Shown: positions 49,901 to 61,800 of the stretch, in pieces
Layout of the letters: every line of letters begins with the position of its first letter
Position numbering within the stretch: the stretch's first letter is position 1
NCBI GenBank assembly: GCA_039621445.1
Contig: CP154957.1
Coordinates: 42,627,474-42,691,473 of the forward strand
Direction of reading: 5' to 3'
Length of the DNA stretch: 64,000 bases
From: Euglena gracilis
Lineage: Eukaryota > Euglenida > Euglenophyceae > Euglenales
Notes under the pieces: model-generated
Databases searched by the model: none
What the model was told of the DNA's origin: nothing
What the model saw: the letters and a program-made list of their open reading frames with translations, nothing else
Program-made: the position numbers and the translations under genes

Positions 49901-52900
49901 ATTTGCGCAGTGGAATCGCCATTTGAATCATCGGATCAGGCTTGTGCTTAGTCGGGTGCCTACCCCACGGGGGAGGGTGCTAGGGGCAGGCACCCCATAG
50001 CACCCATCCGACCCCTGTAGGGTTTTTGGGGGTGCCTGCCCATAGCAGGCACCCCCCTCTAACCCCCGCGCCGAAGGCGCCGGGGGCCCGGAAAAGGCCA
50101 TTTTCAATGAAAATTTTCTGGTTCCCCACCCCAGACCCCCCCGGGGGGTTGTGCCTGCTAGGGGCATGCACCTTATAGCACCCCCCAAGTTGGTAAGCAC
50201 AAGCCTGCATTGGATATTTAGCTGTCAATAGTGCAATGAGAATGAGCTGGCGGCACCTGCCATTTAGTGGAACCAAGAACACAACTATTTCATTTTCCCA
50301 TTCTCTTGTGATTTTGAGAGTTTCAATCATTAAACACAAGTAAAGGTGACGATCTCAAATATCACGTCAAAGGAACATTCAACATTTGTGCATTTTTCAA
50401 TTTTTGGCAAAGTTGCAACGCCTTGGACCATGTGATGCCCCAAGGGGTTCACCAATTGCAAGCTCACCTCCAGCACAACTTGAAACAAGAACCGCTGCAG
50501 ACATCCCGACCTTGACTGGCCATCTGGATAGTTTTATGTTGAAATGCTTTCTTTTGTTGGAATCTTTCTTGCTTTCTTGCTTTATCAATCATGCCAATCC
50601 AAGTTCTCTGTCAAGTGGATTGTTTGGTTATTTAGCTATTCGTCGTTGGGCACAAGGACTGAGAAGGTTTTTGTCAAAAGCACCCCTTTTCACACAAATA
50701 GAAATTCTGATATTTCTATGGAAGGTTATATGGGCTTCCAGGGGTTCCCCCCCTTTTTTTACTGTTTTCTTTTTCAATATTTTGATATTTGACGCAAGCC
50801 ACAAATCTGCCAAAGGCTGGAACTGGTGATGATTTCTCTCTGCCCCCCCCCCCCATGTTTGCAAGGTATTGCGTCCTTTTTTCCTTTGGATATCGAACCC
50901 CCCCAAAACGAACCCCCCGGTTTTGTATTTGGGCAGGATTTCAAGATCCACAGAGGGGTTTATATTTGGGGGGGATTTGTATATGGGTGGGAAATGTGTT
51001 TTCTGTGGCCAAGCATACACATTGGGGGGGGTTAAATTTGGGGAGTTGTTCTGTTGAAATTGAAGGGGAGTTGAATTTCTCCCCCTCAACCAAACACATT
51101 TTGTATTTTCCTATGATGTGATTCCCAGAACAATGTCTTTGAACCTTCTCTGGTTCTCTCTGAACTTTGCTTAAACGTAAGTCCTTCAGGTGGATACTTT
51201 CGGAGATTTATGCCCTCAACGTGTTTTGCTCCCCATTTGGGGGTATTTTCTTCCCAAATGTCACGTTACCCTTGGTGGGGTATTCTGTTCCCGAATGCCA
51301 TCCATAACTCGACCCTAGTTTATCATCTTCTCACCCATTTTATGGGGCGAGTGGGTGGGTGGATGCCCACAATGCTCTTTCAAGAACAGGCAGATGTGTT
51401 CAAGGCCAGCAAAGCGACACACTTTCAATTTCAACATGCTCTCTATTTTTAGGAGTCAGATAGCTGAGTTTTTGATTTCTGGCAGTTGCCAAATCTACTA
51501 CCCATTTTGCGTAATGGTCAGCCGAGCGCCATCACTCTCCCCAGCAACTTCTTCCTTCCCATGCTGTTCCTCAAGTACATTTGCAGCCAACCCAGCTGCC
51601 CCCAGTCTTTCAGCAACAGCAGCAGCTGCAGCAACAGCAGCAGCTGCAACAGCAGCAGCTGCAACAGCAGCAGCTGCAACAACAGCAGCAGCTGCAACAG
51701 CAGCAGCTGCAACAGCAGCAGCTGCAACAGCAGCAGCTGCAACAGCAGCAGCTGCAACAACAGCAGCTGCAACAACAGCAGCAGCAGCTGCAGCAGCAGC
51801 CCCAAGTGCAGCCACAGCTACAACCGGCATCATGGGCTCAGCATAAATCTCTCGTACCAAAGCAGTTCACCGCACCGTCTGTGTCGATCAGTGCCATAAG
51901 GAAGATGGAACTCAAGGATGAAATCAACTCACCTGTCAGGTGTCTCCCTGCTTGAGCAATGCCAGGGTGAGCAAAGGGGCAGTCAATGGGGCAGTCTTCT
52001 GCCCCTAAATCATGCAACAAAATTTTGGGGTTTCATTTGTTTTTTTTTTGTGTTTTCTCTTGTTTCTTCCGATTTTGCATTGTTTGAATTTTGATGGAAA
52101 ATTATTTGATTGAGATTGTTCTGCATTTTGCACCTGTTTGACCTGCATATCAAGGTTAGACCCACAGCATTCAGCATTCAGCACATGCACCACAGCATTC
52201 AATTATGCACGATATGTTTTCATGTGTACCTCAGTGTTTGCCTGTGCACCACAACGTTTTCCTATTGACTGTTCTGCTAGCTTTCCTTCAGTGGATTGCA
52301 CTGTGCCTGGAAATACCCTGAATGTATTTCAATGTTCAAAAAATTTGTAATTCCATTGCAGTTCTTCCAAGCACGTATAAAAAATGGATTATTTTTGATG
52401 CTCCAGCAATGTTATTTGGTCAGTGCCTTCCATCCCAGCCTTTTCCAGAAACTATATGAACCATATGGGTTGCTAATGATTTTCCTGAGAATGTGCTTTC
52501 CACTATCTCTCAGGGATTTTTTTTTTCACCATTCTCTGTGCTTTGCACCGGGTGGTGGGTTTAAAATGGGGTGGGGTTTTATTTTTCAAATTTTATTTGG
52601 TCTGCCCAGGCCAGAGGTTCCCATTCAGGGCCAGATGAGTTTTTAAATCAAATTCAATTCTGGACCAAATCTGTGCATTGCAGAATGCTCGTGTGTGTGC
52701 GTGCATGTGTGTGTGCGCGCGCGCGTGTGTGTGTGTGTGTGCGTGTGTGTGTGTGTGTGTGCGTGTGTGTGTGTGTGTGTGCGTGCGTGTGTGTGTGTGT
52801 GTGTGTGTGCGTGCGTATGTGCGTGTGTGTGTGTGTGTTTGTTTGTGTGTGTGTGTGTGTGTGCGTGTGTGTGTGTGTGCGTGTGTGTGTGTGTGTGTGC

Positions 52901-52950
52901 GTGTGTGCGTGTGTGTGCGTGTGTGTGTGCGTGTGTGTGTGCGTGCGTGC

Positions 52951-52995
<45 letters not shown>

Positions 52996-53229
52996 GTGTG
53001 TGTGTGTGTGTGTGTGTGTTGTGTGTGTGTGCACGCACTCATCTTTCAAGCAGTTCAACACCGGTATGCCTTACATTTCTTTATCAGGGCTGCTTTCCGC
53101 CGGTCTGCTGCAAACGATATCCCAGAAGGGCCTTTCCTCAGTCTGTTACTCCTCTCCAACAACTACAGCAACACAAAGCCTGTGGCCCAGTTTTGCAACC
53201 CTCAAAAGAGCCCAAAAGAGTTTGGCTAA
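44806..53229 (+). CDS. Gln/Pro-rich multi-exon gene with polyglutamine exon
   Basis: I do not recognise the protein. Candidate exons with AG/GT borders and compatible phase are 44806-44953 ([20 protein letters not shown]), 47313-47456 ([20 protein letters not shown]), 47985-48140 ([17 protein letters not shown]), 49038-49163 ([17 protein letters not shown]), 51587-51939 (polyglutamine, then [19 protein letters not shown]) and 53088-53229, which ends in TAA. Except for the 49-kb exon all are rich in Gln and Pro, which is why I group them. The 5' end lies left of 44.8 kb or is missing. Such Gln/Pro-rich chains are common in transcription-related and scaffold proteins, but no domain supports that here. 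Missing exons between the listed ones are likely. Confidence 0.5.
45577..46285. mobile_element. Foldback element with about 120-bp inverted arms
   Basis: Left arm 45577-45699 (AGCAAGGAGACAAGCATCGA then CGCCCAGAAAACAC) is the reverse complement of right arm 46163-46285 (GTGTTTTCTGGGCGTCGATG then CTGGTCTCCTTGCT), with scattered mismatches. The spacer is about 460 bp with no ORF of interest. It lies in a candidate intron of the Gln/Pro-rich gene. Long inverted arms without coding capacity fit a non-autonomous foldback or MITE-type element; no clear target-site duplication was found. Confidence 0.7.
46386..47090. repeat. AT-rich DNA with (TACA)n and (TA)n arrays
   Basis: (TACA)n from about 46622 to 46830 with a few GCAT variants, then TA-rich DNA with (TA)n to 46932. 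The flanks are AT-rich. Tyr/Ile/His-rich frames here are artefacts of the repeat. No gene is seen in this stretch, which lies in a candidate intron. Confidence 0.85.
48600..48995. mobile_element. MITE with 17-bp TIRs and perfect 10-bp target duplication
   Basis: Left end AGGGTTTGATATAAGGA (48600-48616); right end TCCTTATATCGAACCCT (48979-48995) is its reverse complement with one mismatch. GACCGAGACC flanks both sides (48590-48599 and 48996-49005). The 396-bp interior is a near-palindromic arrangement of GTGGGGGGGTGTCCCCCCCAC blocks (about 48635 and 48906) with a GGCGCTTTGCGCC hairpin at 48780. A 9-10-bp duplication suggests a Mutator-like or similar transposase acting in trans. It lies in an intron, about 40 bp before a candidate exon. 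Confidence 0.85.
49937..50207. mobile_element. Short inverted-repeat element (CAGGCTTGTGCTTA ends)
   Basis: Left CAGGCTTGTGCTTA (49937-49950) and right TAAGCACAAGCCTG (50194-50207) are exact reverse complements. The 271-bp interior has further palindromic parts (GGGTGCCTGCCCATAGCAGG, GCGCCGAAGGCGCC). Flanks show no convincing target duplication. Probably another MITE in an intron. Confidence 0.7.
50896..51033. mobile_element. Small AACCCCCC-ended element
   Basis: Starts AACCCCCCCAAAACG and ends TTGGGGGGGGTT, with TTTGTATTTGGGCAGGATTT inside. The internal block GGGCAGGATTTCAAG recurs at 62593, in the larger element of the same kind at 62.3-63.0 kb. Flanking TA is not present on the left side, so the ends are less sure than for the element at 3145. 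Confidence 0.5.
51605..51800 (+). repeat. CAG/CTG trinucleotide array coding for polyglutamine
   Basis: About 195 bp of CAGCAGCTGCAACAG units. In the frame of the exon 51587-51939 it encodes Gln runs of two to six residues separated by single Leu. Other frames give Ala/Thr or Ser/Cys runs. The regular mixing of CAG, CAA and CTG makes this frame read as Gln-Leu, and the Q-rich flanks ([10 protein letters not shown]) favour it as the coding one. Confidence 0.85.
52690..53035. repeat. (GT)n array with GCGT variants
   Basis: About 345 bp of TG/GC alternation on the plus strand, with regular TGTGCG substitutions. It lies in the last candidate intron of the Gln/Pro-rich gene, about 50 bp before its final exon. 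Cys-Val and Thr-His frames across it are artefacts of the repeat. Such alternating purine-pyrimidine DNA can adopt a Z form. Confidence 0.9.
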
Positions 53230-53395
53230 GCACCCTTCCACGGTCTGGACATTTCCTGAACGCTTTCAAACAGGCAAACATGGAGCCGAAATCATTTGAA
53301 AGTGTCTAAATGTCAATGATTCTTCTTCTGCCAAAAGCGGCGGTCCGACGTAATGCTAGCGCGTGGGCATCGGTGTGAGAGGAGCCCATTGCGGA

Positions 53396-56300
53396 ATGGC
53401 GCTCTATCAGTACCATCCTCCGGCCAACCCACCCCCACCAGTGCTCCGACACGGCCCGAGCAGGCCTTCCCTGAATCTGCCTCTGTGCATCAGGTGTGCA
53501 TCAGGTGGTTTGTGTGGGTTTCTGCTCTTCTATGTGTGGCCCAGACATCCCAAAGCGTTCAATGCTTTTTCTCAGTGAAGTAAAAATATTTCGACGCCGC
53601 ACCGGCATTTTTTTTCTGCTTTCGTCTTTTGGGGTGTGTTTGTCACCTTATGCAAAGGTTGTGCTGGTGGCGTTTTCCCGCGCTGGCGGTGCTGACCAGC
53701 GTTGGTGCTTCCCATTCAGACAGCAGCTATAACCAACCCCGCACCGCACCAAGGAATCTGAAGCTCTGGGAATGAAAGCTCACCCGTTTTCCTTTCAGTG
53801 CTGGTTCCCTCGTAGTGGGCAGGGTATTAAGTGAAGGTTGGTTTTGTACAGGGGGGGGGGGCAGGGGGAGAGGAGACATGCAGGCCACCCCACCCTCCTC
53901 CTCCAGTGGTGGGCATTTCTGTTGAATTTGCTGGGGAACAAAACCAAGGCGAGTCAAGTTTTGGGATAAATTTGTTGTATTGAGAGTCCCTCCCCGGTAC
54001 AATAGACGAAGGTTGTCTGCAATTTAGGTGGTGCAGGGCGTCGCTGAAGCCGAAGTGGACCCCATCCCCCCGGGGCGGGGTCCAGCCAGCCAGCCAACCA
54101 GCAGCCTTTTTCCAGTCTAATGGGTAGGAGTTGGGCTGGCCAGGGCAATTTGGAGTCGAAAATTTGTGTTTTTGCATAATTGGCAGTTTTTGGGCATTTG
54201 GGGGCTTCGATCTTTTGGTACCCGGTTCAACCGCGGGTTGGGCCCAGTTCCAACCGGGGACCCCTATGGGGGGGAGTGGGGGGTCAGCCAGCCCTTTTCC
54301 AGAATTTTCCAGCCTCTGAGCTGGACAACCCCCTCCCCCCGGGGGTCACGAAGCGACGCCCTGGTGGGGTGGAAAGTGGGTCCAGGCGGCCTGGGGCCAG
54401 ACCGACCCAGGGGGTGATATGCAAGTTGCATCATTTTTTTTGCATTATCCAAAATCTTGCAAATTTGCACTGCTTTTGCATGTTTTTTTTTGTCCTGGGT
54501 GATTGCACATACAAATTGCTCTACTACCAGACAACTGGAAGTTGCATATTGCACATCTTTTTGACAAATTTTACGAAACATATGCACACACAACCGGGCA
54601 AACCAACTGTCATTTTGCAAGTTTGCACCACTTTCTTCGCAGGAGGAGGTGAAAATTTTTTTAAGTCTTCTCCAGCAGAAATGTGTACAGTCCTGGGGAG
54701 CTCCGAAGGGAATTCACATGCAGCTTGCACTTTGTTTTGTGTTTTTTTTTATGCATTGCATTCGTTGAGTGTCCTTGTTTCATATCCCCCCCCCTGCCGA
54801 ACCCCTGGGGAACCCACCCAGGACCCCCCAAGGCAATTTTTTTCCTGCAGGGCTTGGCGGCATAATTTTCCAGTGTTCTTCACAGTGTTTTTGCTTCGAG
54901 ACGACCCGAGACCGTGGGGATATTTGGAAATCGAAAATGGAAAGTCGGTTATTTTGGCATGCATCATTGTTCAGATGAGGGTCCGTGCCACCCCCTCCTC
55001 CCCACCACTGATGAAATTCACTGGCCTGCAATTTATTTTCTCCTGTTAAAGTGGCTTTTCGAAGATGCATCCAATCTTTTTCTTTTTTTTCCATTTTTCC
55101 CCCATTGTCCCTGCATCATTGTTTGGAAAGCTAGACTCCTACCCCTCTCCACAGGCTCAGGCTGATTTTTTCAATTCTGAACTCTTGTCGTCGAATCTTT
55201 CGAATTTCGAGTTGAGCAACTTCGCTGGTCGCCCCCCTGCCAACCGTATGTGACGTTTTTAATTTTCTTTGAGTGCAGTGACATGATAGAATTGGTAGGT
55301 ATGTCATATTATTATATATCACAGATGAATTGTCCACTTTTTTTTTTCCTTCAGAAAGGGGGATTGGAGTAGTTGGCGGCTTCTGCAGATTGAGTGCATG
55401 GCGTGGCTTGATGCCCATCATTTTCGCTTTTTTTTTTAATTTCTTCTGATAGTTTTTTTGCAAGTGTTTTGGAATGTGGCAGAAAGAGCGATGGCTGTTC
55501 AACAGCAGTCATCATTTGGCGAGCTTTCTTGACATTACCCTTGGTCCTCCCCAAAAGTGAGCTCAATTGGAACCATCGCTTCGAAAGTGATCCCCCAAAC
55601 TTTACATAAACAGCTCAACTGCGCTCTCGGCTGATATTCCGTCATAAGGTTTGAGGTAAAAAACCACTCCGCTCATAATATCCTCACAGGTCAACCAACT
55701 GCTGGCCAAATGCCGCCTCTTTCAAACCAGGTGTGCATTGTCCCAATAGTTTGATGCAAAAAAGCTATGGCATCGTTTTGTCTTCCATTCTGAAGCTTCA
55801 CAGGGTTTTTGAGAGGCAGTGGGCAGTAGCTGCCTCCTGAACCTGAGGCTCTTTTGGGGGCTAAAAAAAAATGGCAAAAGAAGTTTCCAAACTCATGCTG
55901 AGGACCTCATCTGCCCTCCCCGGGGAAACAGGCAATTGACGAGTGGTAAGGATGGATGAGTGCTGAGGAGTTTTTTTTAAGGGCATTTTCGTGGCCATTT
56001 TTTATGACAATTTTTCCTTCACACCCCACAAGGGCGATCCCTGGGGGAGTGGCGGATGGGCTTGTTTTTTTTGGAAGAGTTGAAATGACCAACCATTTCG
56101 TCCAGAGGTCCATTGAAATTTGCACTTTCCGCCAGGGCGGTCCACAAGGGACAGTTTTTTTTCCGTAGTACTGCCCCCAAAGGACCGTGGTGGTCCCAGA
56201 CCCCCCCCCAGGGAGGGGGGCAGAAGGGGGTCGACCCGAGGGGAAAACCCTGGTGCAAAGCACCGGAATTTTATCGAGGGGCTTCAAAATGTGTCCAAAA

Positions 56301-57635
56301 TTGAGTTTTTAGCGATTTTTGTCAAAAAATTGCAGAGAAACAAATGATAAAAACTTAACTTTTCCGGTGCAAAGTGCCCAGGAAGAAGAAAATTTTAGTT
56401 CCAGGGTCCCGGACCATAGATTCATTTTACACCTGTGTAAACCCCCGGGTTTTTCAAAACAGCGTTTGAGGATGACAACGGCTGTTGGCATTGATTTGAG
56501 AAAATTGAACATCCAATGTCATTCAGTCCCAATCATCAGAAGTAGTTTGAGACGATCTAACACAGAATTCTCAAAGAAAATATATGCCCCAGGTGCAGAG
56601 CATCAGATTAAGCTTTAAGCTGTGTATTGTATTTTTTATTTTGTGTGTTTTTTATTACAATATTGTGCAGAAAAAGATTGGCTCTCTCCCAAATTTTAAA
56701 GGATTTTTTTTTAAATGTACAACCAAATTTCTGTCTCTGGGAAGTTTACGTTTCTCTGACGATTTTAAATATTTTAACGTTTCAGGTCAGTTTCAAGTCA
56801 TAAGGAAATTACATTTTCACGGAAATCAAAGAAATACACAACTTTATGCATGACACGGAGGGTTCAGAAAAAAAAATTGTGTTCTTTAAAACAACCTGTC
56901 TCTTGCCTCTAAAGACCTCCACCAGGTGTCAGTAGGATTCAACACAAAGGATCAACGTGTTTTTTTTTTGTTTCCAGGTGGACCACCCGGAGGGATTGTT
57001 GTGATTGTTGGATTTAATATTGTGATGAATTTGCGGCATTTGTGTCTTGTGAATTGGCAGAGAGTCGTGAACGCAGGGTGTTTTTGTGGAAAAGGACCAG
57101 AGTCGCTGATTACCTTGGTAAGAACCCAACAGAGAAGATTTCTTCCATGGCTTTTCTCATTGAATACACTGAGGATTTGTGCGAATTGATTAATCCCAGG
57201 AATGCTTTTGATCCACGCATTCAGTTGTATTCTTTTTTTTCCCTTTTTCAGCCAAAAGGCCAAGGAGCCTGTTGCTGTCAACTTTGTCCTACACATTGTC
57301 ATCTGTCATCAGAAGTTCAATGATAATGTCCTCAAAGTTCGAATTGAAGCCAAGCCTCGGATAGAATGTTATTTCTGACGTTTTTTTTCCCTGAAAAAGG
57401 TTCACAGAAAATCACGAAAAATCACAAATGCATTTTGGCCTCGGCCAGTGCGGAGATGGGAGGAACCTTGCATCCTTATGGGCAATGACTCCCCTGCGAA
57501 CCTTTCCTACAGGCCAAGCCCAAACGAGCACAGCTCTTCCCCAATGCAAGGGTTAAGGACGCCGAGGACCTCCCTGGCTTTGGGCAAAGTGGGCAGCCTG
57601 CCTCTCCCCGCCGGACCCTGCTGAACGACCCCTCG
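53396..57635 (+). CDS. Candidate 5' exons of the CC2D2A-like gene
   Basis: Exons judged by borders and phase: 53396-53493 (MALYQYHPPANPPPPVLRHG; possible start codon), 55155-55245 (AQADFFNSELLSSNLSNFEL), 55690-55730 (phase-compatible with the previous, QPTAGQMPPLSNQ), 57069-57117 (SRERRVFLWKRTRVADYL, ending at GTAAGA) and 57513-57635 (AKPKRAQLFPNARVKDAEDL). The first is Pro-rich, others polar. None gives a clear domain match, and phase between the first and second does not fit without another exon. They are placed upstream of the CC2D2A-like part because they are on the same strand with the same exon style. They could belong to a separate gene. Confidence 0.4.
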
Positions 57636-58816
57636 GTGCGTTGCCCCTCAGCGTCGGTGGGAGTTACACAGAGGACAAGTTGGAAGCATATTTACTTCCA
57701 CTTCATTCATTTGTTCTCTTTTTGGCGCCTTGCCCATTTTGTCCATTTTTTAGCCCCATGTCCACATTATCCAGGGCGTTGAAGTGGTAACCTGGCATCA
57801 GCTAATTGTTCAAAGAATTCGTCAGCTCTGGGAAGGCATACATTTTGTTTCCTCCCCTCCCCCCAACCGATCACCCCCCTGATCTTTCGCAGTTTAATTT
57901 GTTTTCTGTTTTCTATGTGTTTTTATTTTGGCAAAATTTGCATTTTTTGGATTTTTTCTTTCGATTTGCGAGAACTCTTCATTTTGACCAATTTTTTCCT
58001 GAAACCATTTTTTTGTCAATTTTTTTGTCATTTTTGCATTTTTGGCAATAAAATGCATATTTTTGATTTTTTGGATCTCTCTCTCTTATAATCTCTCCCT
58101 CTCTCTCTCCTCTCTCTCTTTCTCTCGCTCCTCTCTCCTCTCTCTCCTCTCTCGCTCTTTGTCTCTTTTTCCGATCTCTCGATCTCTCTTCTCTTTTCCT
58201 GTCTCACTCTCCTCCTCATCTCTCCTCTCTCTAATCCTCTTCTCCCGAGAGGAGTCCCCTGTTCTCCTCCGTTCCTCTCTCTCCAACTCCTCGTTCTCTC
58301 CCTCTCTGACGTGAGCTCTGGAGTTCTCTAAGGAATCTCTCACATTTCCCTCATTCGATAGAGTGCCAACGGCGTTCATTTCTCCATACTTTTTCCTCCT
58401 CTCCCAACTTTGTAATCTCGTGTTTCTTCTCTTGGGATCTCGGCATCACTATAGGGTTCAGAGTGGGGTCGCGGGGGGGGGGGGTCGCGGGGGGAGTCGC
58501 AGGGGAAGCACCCCCAGTGTTCTTTCATCAGGCCAGGCATTCAGCCTGGAGGAGGGGGAGATTAAAACTCAAATTAGCGAATATCGGCCATATGGGGGGG
58601 TCAATGTATCGGGTTTCCTCGAGACCCCCCAAAACCCAAGATCAAGAACCAACCTTGTGTGCAACACACAGGCATTGGCATCCACTCGCTCACTCACTTG
58701 CTCACCCACTCAGTCACCCTCACACGTGCACCTTTCCCCCACAACGCCAACACAACATCAGTAGGCCCATCGCCACAACAATGGCCTGATGGCGCCCTGA
58801 TGCCGCCTCCCTCCAG
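57636..58816. other. Intron or intergenic DNA with TCTC-rich tract
   Basis: T-rich sequence to 58.08 kb, then about 235 bp of almost pure TCTC/CCTC polypyrimidine (58078-58310), then G-rich sequence (GGTCGCGGGGGGGGGGG at 58468). No exon with good borders was found. Polypyrimidine tracts like this can form triplex DNA and may also affect splicing. Confidence 0.45.
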
Positions 58817-61800
58817 CCCCCGCCGCCCCCACCGCCACCGCACGCCGGGGAACTGCGGGCCGAGGCCGGGGAGCCCCTCGCCGTTCACCAGTTCGCCCGC
58901 CGATGGGAGGCGGACCTGCGCGCTCGGCTGCGCGGCGGGTCAGGGAGTGACGAGGCCACCGGCCGCGCGGTGCACGCCCTGGCGGCCAGGCCTCAACGTC
59001 GGAGGCCCGTGGCGGGCTGTCCTCCTGTGAGCATGTCGCGTGAGCGTGCACTTTCATGGCTTTTGTTTGGGAGGCGGGGAATCCTTCCAATGTTGTAACC
59101 TGTTTTAAGGCGACACTGTTTGCTGCCTGCCAGCAACCACCCTCCAAGGGACCTCCGTCCTCGTGTGCAGGTACGCCGCGTTTGCTGCGTTGCACCCAGA
59201 GGATTTCAGTTTTGTCCATTGAGACCCGCAGCAATTTGGGTGGATGAGAAGTCGTGTCAGGGAATGTGTCTTCGTCTTTTCAAACTCATTTTTTGATAGA
59301 AAGCAAAGCTGAAGAAAGCATGCCGCAAAAAAAAAAGAATTGATCTGAAATTGTCCCAATTTTTCTTGGCCACAAGTGGGGTGGTTTCAGCTGTGCACTC
59401 CACAGGGTTTCAAAAATCTCCAAATGGCACCAGATTTTCAGATGGTTTGTGAACGGAAAAGTCTTGGCTGTTTCTGGCCCCAAAAAAAATTTTTTGCCAC
59501 ATCGCCATTCACCAGCCCCCTCCCACCGGCAAGAAGCCATCCCGTCCCTGCCCACCAGCCATCATGGAATGTTTTAGCCGCCCTCCCACTGCTGCAACGT
59601 TGTGTGGGGTCTTGCCGCCAGCCCGCCGGTGCCGCAGGTATTTGACGGCACTGGCCCCGCCGCCCGGGATGGCCGACGCTGCGCACGTCGCCCGCTTCGT
59701 GTCGGCCATCCCCGCCCGGGTCGACCGGCCCCCGCTGCCCCTGGCCCCCGAGCCGCAGTGGCTGACCCCTGCCGAGGTGCTGGCGGCCGACCACGCCTCC
59801 CCCTGTGCTCCTGAGTCATGTCTGCCACCAGGGAGGGGCACAAACGCTTTTTTGTTTACTTTTTTGTGCTTTCCAATTTTATCAAAATCTTTTTTTGCGG
59901 TTTTTTTTGTGTTTTTCCCGGCGATTTATCGATTTTGGGGGGATTTCCCCCCCTGCTGCTAGGCACACTGCAGGCTGGGCCAGCGGAAGCGTGCCGCAGG
60001 CAGCGCCTCCCCTGCAGAGCGCGCTGTGCTGCTCGCCAGCCTCTTCCTCCATTTGCGGTGCTTCGCCCGTTTGTTCGTCGCCCTGGGGCACTCAATGCTG
60101 GGGCGGGGCTGGCCTCGGTGGCAACCCGAGGGCCGCAAACGTGAGGAACCCTCCTCCCCCCCCCCACGCCCACTGCAACCACTGTCCCCTGGCTGTGCAG
60201 CCACCACATTTCACCCCACCACAAGAAAACGTCGACCAAAAATCTTGTCAATTTTTATCATTTTTGCATTTTTTGATTACAAAATGCTTTTCTTTAAAGC
60301 GAAATGGTAAATTTTCCCGGTGGAGCTGAAGTTTTTTCTAAGTCCTCTCCAGTGGACTGTACATCGTGGGGGAATTCTAAAAGGATTTTACATAAAATTT
60401 GCATTTTTTTGCGTATTTTTTTGTGTTTATTTGCTTTTTTGTTTTTTTTGTCGCGCTTTTTGAGGGTCCATGGTGCATTCCCCCCCCCCCTGGACCAATG
60501 CAGGCGCGGCCGATGGGAGGTCGGCTCCGCGGGGGACCTGGAGGCCGCCGCCGTCGTCACACAGGACTCCACCGAAGGGTGGCGGCTGTGGGGCCCAGGC
60601 CTGGCCGCCCGGTTGGGCTGAGAGGGGTGGGACAAGAAAACCACTGTGCCACTCCAGAGCTGCCGGGGTGCGGTCCGCCGCCGCCCGCAGCGGCTTGGCC
60701 TGCCCGCACCCCCTCACCGGCCGGCGCTGGGGCCTCTCCCGCCCGGAACTCCTCCCGCTCTCGGACGTCGGCACCCTGTTCGACCCCCACAACGTGTGGG
60801 TCAACCCGCTGCCCCGGGGTGCGCCGCTCACCGGCTCGTTCTTCGCCGCGGCGGCACTCCACTGGGAGCGGCTCTTCTGCGACCCGGTGGGGCTGGCCGG
60901 CTTGCCGCTGGCTGCTCCGTGCGACGGCGCACCCGATTGGTGATGGGCAGTTGGCTCCCACCCCCCCCCCTGCGGAGCCAGGCTTCTCCTCAAAAGTTCT
61001 GAGTCCCGGGTTGGGGGTGGGCTGCATCAAGTCCAAATTGGCTAGTGGAAATCCTAGTGGACCCCCCGGGAGGTCCGCTTGCGGGGCTAGTGGGAAAAAT
61101 TTCCAGTGACCGGTGCGAAGCACCCCAAAAAAAATTGCACCCCAAAACTGGCCAAAAATGCCCAATTTTTGGGGTTTTTTTTGGAACAAAATCAGCCAGA
61201 GAACACCCATTAAAAACCTCATTTCCATCTCGGCGCACAGCACCGGAGGAAATTTTTTTTCCAGTCAGGGGGACCCTGGACCCCCCCAGGTCACGCTTTT
61301 TCCCTTTTTCTAGCAAATTGGCCAGTGGACCCCCCAGGTCTTTAAGCAAAAGGTGGTGGATGGATGCCTTGCGCCTGCATGATAAGCACCTAACCCTAAC
61401 CCTATTCCCATTTGTAACCCCGTTCAAATCCGCTGAAAGTTGCCAAATGTCATTGTGGTTCCAAAAAAAAAATCGGACCCAGGTGGATATATCAGGACTC
61501 CCCGAAGGAAGCATCTGGCGTCCATGTAGTTCCTGGTTGCCATATGTGTGTGTCTGTTGTGTGGGTGTCTTATACGTTTGAAGTTTTCATGAACCTAAAA
61601 ATACTGGAGGAGCCTCTCTGGGGTCTTCATCGCCCTCCCTCTTGTGTGCGGCGGCGGCGGCGGTCTTCGTCGAGGCGGACGCAGCCGCGGCTGCCCGCAT
61701 CGAGGCCGACGTCCGTGAGATGGTCCGCCTCAACGTGGCCGGGTGGCGGCCCTGCCCCACGCAGTGGTGCATCGGCCATGCCTGGGACGGGAACCCCAGA

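Noticed and set aside
50430-50535. Additional exon of the Gln/Pro-rich gene ([18 protein letters not shown])
   Set aside because: Composition fits, but no acceptable donor site precedes the stop and the acceptor is weak.
52593-53060. Cys/Val and Thr/His-rich frames in the GT array
   Set aside because: They are dinucleotide repeat artefacts inside a candidate intron.
59158-59214. Exon YAAFAALHPEDFSFVH in the CC2D2A-like gene
   Set aside because: A good acceptor precedes it, but a stop follows with no GT donor, and the flanking exons can be related to CC2D2A without it.
61389-61404. CCTAACCCTAACCCTA, telomere-like
   Set aside because: Only about two and a half units, in an intron, with no array or chromosome-end context.
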